Shown: positions 4,317 through 8,008 of the stretch, piece by piece
How positions within the stretch are numbered: the first letter of the stretch is position 1
Layout of the letters: each line of letters starts with the position of its first letter
Source: Streptosporangiaceae bacterium
Lineage (GTDB): Bacteria > Actinomycetota > Actinomycetes > Streptosporangiales > Streptosporangiaceae
DNA: 8,008 nt
Assembly (NCBI GenBank): GCA_030045215.1
Contig: JASIBJ010000267.1
Span: 1-8,008, forward strand
Reading direction: 5' to 3'
Position numbers and translations under genes: made by a program
The notes under the pieces: generated by a model
What the model saw: only the letters and a program-made list of their open reading frames with translations
Told to the model about the DNA's origin: nothing
The model's database searches: none

Positions 4317-6065
4317 ATGCGCTGGGACAGTCTGCGGCTGGCGGGTGATGGCGGCCAGGACGGCGGGGCGACGCCTGCGCTGTTCGAGCGCGCCGTCGTG
4401 ACGCGCACCTTCGACACCCCTGGCTTTCGCGGCATCACGTTCCACGAGGTCCACGCCAAGTCGATCATCAGCAAGGTGCCAGAGGCCTCGCGGGTACCGT
4501 TCCGCTGGACCATCAACCCGTACAGAGGATGCAGCCATGCTTGCCGCTACTGCATCGCGGGTGAGACGCCGGTCCTGATGGCCGACGGCCGCTCTCAGCC
4601 CGTCGCCGACTTGCGTCCGGGCGACGCGATCTACGGGACGGTCCGGCACGGCCACGACCGCCGTTACGTCACGACCACGGTGCTGGCGCACTGGCAGACG
4701 GTCAAGCGCGCCTACCGGGTCGCACTCGAGGATGGCACGAGCCTGATCGCGAGCGGAGATCACCGGTTTCTCAGCGGTGAAGGCTGGCGGTACGTCACCG
4801 GGACCGGGCAGAGCGCCGGTCGCAGGCCGCACCTGGCTCCCGGCAGCCAGTTGCTGGGCCCAGGCAGGTTCGCGGATGCCCTGATCGACGGAGCGGCCGT
4901 GACGAGCGACGCCGGCCTGAAGGTGACGTCGATCGAGCCGCTCGGCCTCGAGTTGCCGATGTATGACATCACCACCGGCACCGGGGATTTCATCGCCAAC
5001 GGTGTGATCAGCCATAACTGCTTTGCCCGGAACACGCACACCTATCTCGACATGGACGCCGGACGTGACTTCGACTCGCAGATCGTCGTCAAGGTCAATG
5101 CGGTCGAACTGCTGCGCAAGGAACTGGCGGCACCGCGCTGGCGCGGCGAGCACATCGCGATGGGCACGAACGTCGATTGCTACCAGCGAGCCGAAGGCCG
5201 TTACCGCCTCATGCCCGGCATCATCCAGGCGCTCACGGAGGCGGCGAATCCGTTCTCGATCCTGACCAAGGGGACGCTGATACTGCGCGACGCCGAGCTG
5301 CTGGCTGCGGCGGCCGAGGTCACGGACGTTGGCCTCAACGTGTCGGTCGGTTTTGTCGATAAAGAGCTTTCTCGACTTATTGAGTCAGGAACCCCGGCGC
5401 CCGAGCGCCGGCTGGCGGCATGCGCAGAGCTGAACCGGCGCGGGCTGCGCTGTGGCGTGCTCATGGGGCCGGTGATCCCCTACCTCACCGACTCGGCCGC
5501 GGCGCTGGAGCACACGGTCAGTGAGATCGCCGCGTCTGGTGCCGTGCACGTGACCCCGATCGTGCTGCACCTGCGGCCGGGCGCGCGGGAGTGGTTTCTG
5601 AGTTGGCTGCGGGAACGCCGCCCGGACTTGGTCGTCCCCTACGCGCAGCTGTACGGGCATCGCGCCTACGCTCCGGCGGACTATCAGCGCAAGATCGCCG
5701 ATCAGGTGACGGAGTTGGCGCAAAAATACGGTGTGGGCCAGACGAGCCCGGCCGGGGCGCGGCGCCTGCGGGTGACACCGCGCGGAGACTGGCCCGACGG
5801 GCTCGGGCCGAGCGCGGATTCCGGTCGGGGCCGGGAAGGCCAGTCAGGTTCCGGCGAGCGGCCGCCAGGCCTTGACGGTCAGTCAGGTTCCGGCGAGCGG
5901 GTGCCGGGCCGGCGTAGGCAGCCGGGTTCCGGCGAGCGGGCGGCGGGCCGGCGCGGGCAGCCAAAACCCGGCCAGGAGGCGGCGAGCCGTGGTAGGCACC
6001 GAGGTTCCGGCCAGGAGACGGCGCCCGCCGAGGCGCCGGCGGTTGTTCAGCTCACGCTGCTATGA
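4317..6065 (+). CDS. intein-containing Rv2578c-family radical SAM protein
   Basis: The precursor has 582 residues; removing the 156-residue intein leaves 426. The N-terminus MRWDS and the blocks GITFHEV, then YRGCSHACRYC/FAR, YLD, VVKVNAVELLRKEL, YQRAEGRYRLMPGII, SILTKGT and the C-terminal VQLTLL match Rv2578c (COG1533, distantly like spore photoproduct lyase). The CX3CX2C motif binding the 4Fe-4S cluster and S-adenosylmethionine is C72, C76 and, after splicing, C235 (directly after intein N234). The reaction of this family is not known to me. ATG 4317 is chosen over GTG 4308 because MRWDS is the family start and the promoter points there. Rv2578c is about 340 residues; the excess of some 85 is a Gly/Arg/Ser/Glu-rich tail made largely of 13-residue repeats, yet the last residues are again conserved. 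The end overlaps the convergent rhodanese gene by 6 bp. Regulation may be through DNA damage (SOS-like site). Confidence 0.92.
   Translation: MRWDSLRLAGDGGQDGGATPALFERAVVTRTFDTPGFRGITFHEVHAKSIISKVPEASRVPFRWTINPYRGCSHACRYCIAGETPVLMADGRSQPVADLRPGDAIYGTVRHGHDRRYVTTTVLAHWQTVKRAYRVALEDGTSLIASGDHRFLSGEGWRYVTGTGQSAGRRPHLAPGSQLLGPGRFADALIDGAAVTSDAGLKVTSIEPLGLELPMYDITTGTGDFIANGVISHNCFARNTHTYLDMDAGRDFDSQIVVKVNAVELLRKELAAPRWRGEHIAMGTNVDCYQRAEGRYRLMPGIIQALTEAANPFSILTKGTLILRDAELLAAAAEVTDVGLNVSVGFVDKELSRLIESGTPAPERRLAACAELNRRGLRCGVLMGPVIPYLTDSAAALEHTVSEIAASGAVHVTPIVLHLRPGAREWFLSWLRERRPDLVVPYAQLYGHRAYAPADYQRKIADQVTELAQKYGVGQTSPAGARRLRVTPRGDWPDGLGPSADSGRGREGQSGSGERPPGLDGQSGSGERVPGRRRQPGSGERAAGRRGQPKPGQEAASRGRHRGSGQETAPAEAPAVVQLTLL
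4551..5018 (+). other. mini-intein (156 aa) inside the radical SAM gene
   Basis: The Hint-fold intein starts with Cys1 in CIAGETPVLMADG (block A) and ends with block G, GVISHN, followed by the +1 extein Cys. Block B is SLIASGDHRFLS with the conserved His71; the usual Thr of TxxH is Ser68. Block F is MYDITTGTGDFIANG. Penultimate His155 and terminal Asn156 are present, so all residues for class 1 splicing are intact. There is no LAGLIDADG or HNH endonuclease, and the length leaves no room for one, so it is a stable mini-intein. Excision joins RGCSHACRY to CFARNTHTYLD, which restores the exact CX3CX2C spacing. Junctions are therefore certain to the residue. Inteins at this site in this family are already known. 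Confidence 0.95.
5841..6035 (+). repeat. 39-bp minisatellite, five in-frame units (13-aa repeat)
   Basis: Units begin at 5841, 5880, 5919, 5958 and 5997, exactly 39 bp apart. The protein unit is roughly Q-[SP]-G-S-G-E-R-x-x-G-R-R-G. Units 1-3 share CAGNCNGGTTCCGGCGAGCGG almost perfectly; units 4-5 have diverged (GlnGlu for GluArg). The repeat lies between the conserved radical SAM core and the conserved last residues, keeps the frame, and is a likely site of length variation by slippage or recombination. Confidence 0.93.
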
Positions 6066-6458
6066 GCCGCTGATCACCGGCAGGCCCGCCGCCTGCCAGG
6101 CCCGGAACCCGCCGTCCAGGTCGGTAGCCAGGTGCACGCCGAGTTCCTGCAGCGCGGCGGCCGCCAGGCTCGAGGTGTAGCCCTCCGAGCAGACCACGAT
6201 CACCTGCAGGTCGTAGCTGGCCGCCGGAAGCCGGGCCTCGGAGGCCGGATCGAACCGCCACTCCAGCACGTTGCGCTCGACGATCATCGCGCCGGGGATC
6301 TCGCCTTCGGCGGCCCGCTGCGCGGCCGGGCGGATGTCCACCAAGACGGCGCCGCGGTCGACCGCCGCCCGGGCCTGCGCCGGGCTCAGCCGCGCAAGGC
6401 GCGCCCTGGCCCTGGCCAGGACGGCGTCGATGGTGAGCGCCCCCGCCGGCATGCTCAC
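6060..6458 (-). CDS. rhodanese-domain sulfurtransferase, single domain
   Basis: The protein has 132 residues. Rhodaneses carry sulfane sulfur as a persulfide on one active-site cysteine and pass it to acceptors such as cyanide, thiols or proteins. Visible features are the CH2A-like VLVDIRPAAQRAAEGEIPGA (39-57), the strand VIVVC, active-site Cys90 with the loop CSEGYTS (90-96), and the C-terminal DLDGGFRAWQAAGLPV (113-128). The six-residue active loop after the Cys is the sulfurtransferase, not the longer Cdc25 phosphatase, type. GTG 6458 overlaps the stop of the cysteine dioxygenase gene (GTGA) and has GGAG eight bases upstream, inside that gene; ATG 6452 is the alternative. It is the second gene of a two-gene operon. 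It may process persulfide or other sulfane sulfur arising near cysteine oxidation; the exact acceptor is unknown. Confidence 0.92.
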   Translation of the reverse strand: MSMPAGALTIDAVLARARARLARLSPAQARAAVDRGAVLVDIRPAAQRAAEGEIPGAMIVERNVLEWRFDPASEARLPAASYDLQVIVVCSEGYTSSLAAAALQELGVHLATDLDGGFRAWQAAGLPVISGS

Positions 6459-7000
6459 CAGTCCAGCTCCGCGTGGTCAATGCGCACCAGGACGAGCCCG
6501 GACGGCGTCATCTCGTACCTGCGCATGGCCGTTAGCGGCGGCGAGTAGGCGTGCACGCTGACCGCAGGGGCGGCGGACACATTGGCCACGTCGTGCAGGT
6601 GCCGCTGGCCGAAGGACCTGACCGTTCCATGGCGGGCTTGCCGGTGCCGTACCTCGCGGCTGCCCGGCCTGGCCAGCGTCTCCTGCAGATCTCCCTGGGC
6701 GACGGCGAACGCGCCCACGGCCTCGCCGTGATCATGTAGGCCGGTGCGCTGGCCGGGTAGCCAGCTCAGCAGCCAGATCTCATAGTCCTCAGTGAGCTCT
6801 AGCCGGCAGAACCAGCGCTTTTCGGTCGAAAAGACCACCCGGTCCAGCCACTGGTTGGCGCTCGCAACCTGGTCCACCATGCTGCCCAGCTGGGCCGGGG
6901 TCAAGCGGGCCAGGCCGGTACGCGGTCGTCGTCCGGCCTGGGCTGCGGACGCGAGGGCTGGCGCTGCTTGACTGGCTGTGACGCTGGGTGCAGCTGGCAT
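6455..7000 (-). CDS. cysteine dioxygenase type I (cupin)
   Basis: This is a non-heme iron enzyme, 181 residues, that oxidises L-cysteine with O2 to cysteine sulfinate in the cytosol. The cupin iron triad is His89 and His91 in GLHDHGEAVGAF and His136 in GQRHLHDVAN. Tyr152 in VHAYSPPL is the active-site tyrosine. Arg66 in FCRLEL aligns with the substrate-carboxylate arginine of mammalian enzymes. The cysteine that crosslinks to this tyrosine in mammals is Gly here (AVGAF), as in bacterial enzymes generally. Residues 1-30 are an Ala/Pro-rich, poorly conserved extension. The start ATG 7000 has no strong Shine-Dalgarno (GATAGG just upstream). 3-mercaptopropionate dioxygenases are close relatives, but the Arg66 position and neighbour favour cysteine. 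It is the first gene of an operon with the rhodanese. Confidence 0.92.
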   Translation of the reverse strand: MPAAPSVTASQAAPALASAAQAGRRPRTGLARLTPAQLGSMVDQVASANQWLDRVVFSTEKRWFCRLELTEDYEIWLLSWLPGQRTGLHDHGEAVGAFAVAQGDLQETLARPGSREVRHRQARHGTVRSFGQRHLHDVANVSAAPAVSVHAYSPPLTAMRRYEMTPSGLVLVRIDHAELDW

Positions 7001-7083
7001 CCTATCAATCCAATCGAGTTACTTGGTAATTTCCCTACCGTAGCACTCCGGGTGCCGTCGCGCAGGTAACCCGCCTTTACTCT

Positions 7084-7134
7084 GGTCACCTGAAGCCCAT
7101 GGAATCGGTGACCGGGCGCTCACGCGATGAGCGC
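7084..7134 (+). promoter_or_regulatory. structured leader of the fluoride operon: two perfect hairpins before the RBS
   Basis: Hairpin 1: GGTCACC (7084-7090) pairs with GGTGACC (7107-7113) around 16 bases. Hairpin 2: GCGCTC (7116-7121) pairs with GAGCGC (7129-7134) around 7 bases. The second ends three bases before AAGGAGG. All thirteen pairs are Watson-Crick. The layout looks like a cis-regulatory leader that could hide or expose the ribosome site. I do not find the conserved core of the known crcB fluoride riboswitch (GGNGAUGG and the downstream UAAUGACUCCUA-like part), so I make no riboswitch call. Confidence 0.45.
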
Positions 7135-7136
7135 GG

Positions 7137-7143
7137 AAGGAGG
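7137..7143 (+). promoter_or_regulatory. Shine-Dalgarno deciding the crcB start
   Basis: AAGGAGG lies seven bases before GTG 7151 and ten bases downstream of the alternative ATG at 7127. It therefore argues that translation starts at 7151 and that the hairpin at 7116-7134, which contains the ATG, is untranslated. Confidence 0.75.
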
Positions 7144-7150
7144 CGGCGCG

Positions 7151-7618
7151 GTGCCAGCGACACCGGGATCTGCGACCACCGCGCGCCCGGCCACCGCCCG
7201 TCCGCATCGCGCGTCCGGCCCTGGCGCGGCTGATGTGGCGTCCGTCGCAGTAGGCGGCGGGCTGGGCAGCGTGGCCAGGTATCTGCTGAGCGCCGCGTTT
7301 CCGGCCGGCCACGGCTTTCCGTGGGCGATCTTCGCCGTCAACGTGTCCGGCTGCCTCCTGCTCGGCCTGCTGATGATCTACATGCTCGAGGTCTGGCCGC
7401 CGCGCCGGTTCGTGCGGCCATTCCTGGCGATCGGCGTGCTCGGCGGGTACACGACCTTCTCCACCTATGCGGCCGGCGTCATGACCTTGCTCACCGGGCA
7501 CGCCGTCGCGCTGGCCGCTGCCTATGCTCTGAGCAGTGTGCTGGCCGCACTGATAGCGGTCTGGGCCGGCCTCAAGGCGGGCCGGTTCGTCGCGACCCGG
7601 GCGGGAGGTAGTCGATGA
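7151..7618 (+). CDS. crcB: CrcB/Fluc fluoride channel, first subunit
   Basis: This is a small four-helix membrane protein that exports fluoride passively as a dual-topology dimer. From GTG 7151 it has 155 residues. Family motifs are GGGLGSVARY (35-44, with the conserved Arg43), NVSG (64-67, pore Asn64) and GGYTTFST (98-105, with the pore Phe103 and the region around the central sodium site). Hydrophobic segments lie at about 30-50, 58-80, 90-113 and 117-140. The first 28 residues are an Ala/Pro/Thr/Arg-rich extension unusual for the family, whose members normally begin directly at helix 1. ATG 7127 would lengthen it by eight residues but has no ribosome site and sits in a hairpin. Its stop overlaps the next ATG (ATGA). 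Confidence 0.94.
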   Translation: MPATPGSATTARPATARPHRASGPGAADVASVAVGGGLGSVARYLLSAAFPAGHGFPWAIFAVNVSGCLLLGLLMIYMLEVWPPRRFVRPFLAIGVLGGYTTFSTYAAGVMTLLTGHAVALAAAYALSSVLAALIAVWAGLKAGRFVATRAGGSR

Positions 7619-7956
7619 CACTGCAGGGAGCGGCCCGGCGCATCACGATCTTCATAGGCGAGTCAGATCGCTACAACCACAAGCCGCTCTACGCCGAGAT
7701 CGTGCACCGGGCGCATCAGCGCGGGCTGGCGGGCGCCAGCGTGTTCCGCGGGATCGAGGGTTACGGCGCGTCGTCGCGAATTCACACCAGCAGGCTGCTG
7801 TCGCTGAGCGAGGACCTGCCGATGGCGATCATCATCGTGGACACGGCGGACAAGACCGAGCAGTTCCTCGACGATATCGCGGAACTGGTGACGGGCGGCC
7901 TGATCATTGTCGACGACGTGCACGTACACACGTATGCGGGCGGCAGCCAGCCGTGA
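7615..7956 (+). CDS. DUF190 (PII-like fold) protein of the fluoride operon
   Basis: This is a 113-residue cytosolic protein. The DUF190 pattern is clear: ITIFIGESDRYNHKPLYAEI (10-29), GLAGASVFRGIEGYG (37-51), LPMAIIIVDTADK (68-80), ELVTGGLIIVDDVHVHTY (90-107). The family adopts a ferredoxin-like, PII-like fold and is repeatedly found beside crcB; its ligand is not established to my knowledge. It starts in an ATGA overlap with crcB, with GGGAGG seven bases upstream inside crcB, and ends in a GTGA overlap with a second crcB. Complete translational coupling of three genes suggests fixed stoichiometry and a regulatory or structural role in fluoride export, possibly as a cytosolic trimer gating or sensing the channel. 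That role is inference. Confidence 0.93.
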   Translation: MTLQGAARRITIFIGESDRYNHKPLYAEIVHRAHQRGLAGASVFRGIEGYGASSRIHTSRLLSLSEDLPMAIIIVDTADKTEQFLDDIAELVTGGLIIVDDVHVHTYAGGSQP

Positions 7957-8008
7957 CCCTCCTGCTCGTGCTGGTAGGCGGCATGATCGGGGCGCCCGCC
8001 AGGTACCT
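7953..8008 (+). CDS. crcB: second CrcB/Fluc subunit, N-terminal fragment (cut by window edge)
   Basis: Only the first 18 complete codons are present: MTLLLVLVGGMIGAPARY, with GTG as start and an L begun after it. The GG.(I/L)GA.(A/S)RY pattern is the CrcB helix-1 signature, equivalent to GGGLGSVARY in the first subunit, including the conserved Arg. GTG 7953 overlaps the DUF190 stop by 4 bp (GTGA). Adjacent paralogous crcB genes usually encode the two halves of a heterodimeric channel of fixed, opposite topology; a short N-terminus without the extension of the first copy fits that. Confidence 0.85.
   Translation, partial: MTLLLVLVGGMIGAPARY

Noticed and set aside
4551..5018. Homing endonuclease inside the intein
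   Set aside because: At 156 residues there is no room beyond the splicing blocks, and no LAGLIDADG or HNH motif is visible.
4119..5153. Long minus-strand open frame (344 codons) opposite the radical SAM and intein region
   Set aside because: It is antisense to a gene whose protein motifs are unambiguous; its sequence is Arg/Gly/Ala noise typical of GC-rich antisense frames, and it runs into the inverted repeat.
7025..7039. GGTA-attt-ccc-TACC dyad upstream of the cysteine dioxygenase gene as an operator
   Set aside because: Arms of only four bases and no match to a regulator motif I can name; it could easily arise by chance.
7001..7150. Classical fluoride riboswitch upstream of crcB
   Set aside because: The conserved aptamer segments are not found by eye; only two simple hairpins are present. 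A covariance-model search would settle it.
7019..7621. Minus-strand open frame of 200 codons opposite crcB
   Set aside because: It lies opposite a clear CrcB gene and shows no recognisable motif; third-position GC bias explains the open frame.

Overview
The window is a gene-dense, high-GC stretch with GTG starts, 4-bp stop/start overlaps, a DUF3040 protein and an Rv2578c-family radical SAM gene. Together these point to an actinomycete (Actinomycetota). I cannot place it to genus. I see no plasmid, phage or insertion-sequence genes and no tRNA, rRNA or CRISPR array. The only selfish element I can name is a mini-intein.

Layout. (1) 2-1686, plus strand: a CHAD-domain protein, probably cut by the left edge, overlaps by 4 bp an orphan ParA/MinD-type ATPase. 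(2) 1683-2675, minus: a complete epoxide hydrolase of the alpha/beta-hydrolase fold, meeting parA tail to tail. (3) 2817-3320, plus: an unrecognised acidic protein, followed by a 24-bp tandem repeat that folds into two identical GNRA-loop hairpins. (4) 3386-3808, minus: a small DUF3040 membrane protein. (5) 3809-4316: about 500 bp without a gene, holding a 114-bp imperfect inverted repeat whose arms each contain a 19-bp direct duplication, and then a compact promoter with an SOS-box-like dyad. (6) 4317-6065, plus: an Rv2578c-family radical SAM protein. A 156-residue mini-intein interrupts it exactly before the third cluster cysteine, and five 39-bp repeats encode most of its C-terminal tail. 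(7) 7000-6060, minus: a two-gene sulfur operon, cysteine dioxygenase then rhodanese. (8) 7151-8008, plus: a fluoride-export operon, crcB, DUF190, crcB (second copy cut by the right edge), behind a structured leader.

How the genes work together. The CHAD and ParA genes are translationally coupled and may act on one cargo; CHAD domains bind polyphosphate, so polyphosphate-granule positioning is a reasonable hypothesis. Cysteine dioxygenase and rhodanese both handle cysteine-derived sulfur. The two CrcB proteins probably form a heterodimeric Fluc channel, with the PII-like DUF190 protein as a likely partner. The radical SAM gene appears to have a leaderless, possibly LexA-controlled promoter and must splice to assemble its iron-sulfur site.

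Most likely new material: the CHAD-ParA pair, the 4054-4167 inverted repeat, the intein in the cluster motif combined with the SOS-like promoter, and the leader hairpins of the fluoride operon.
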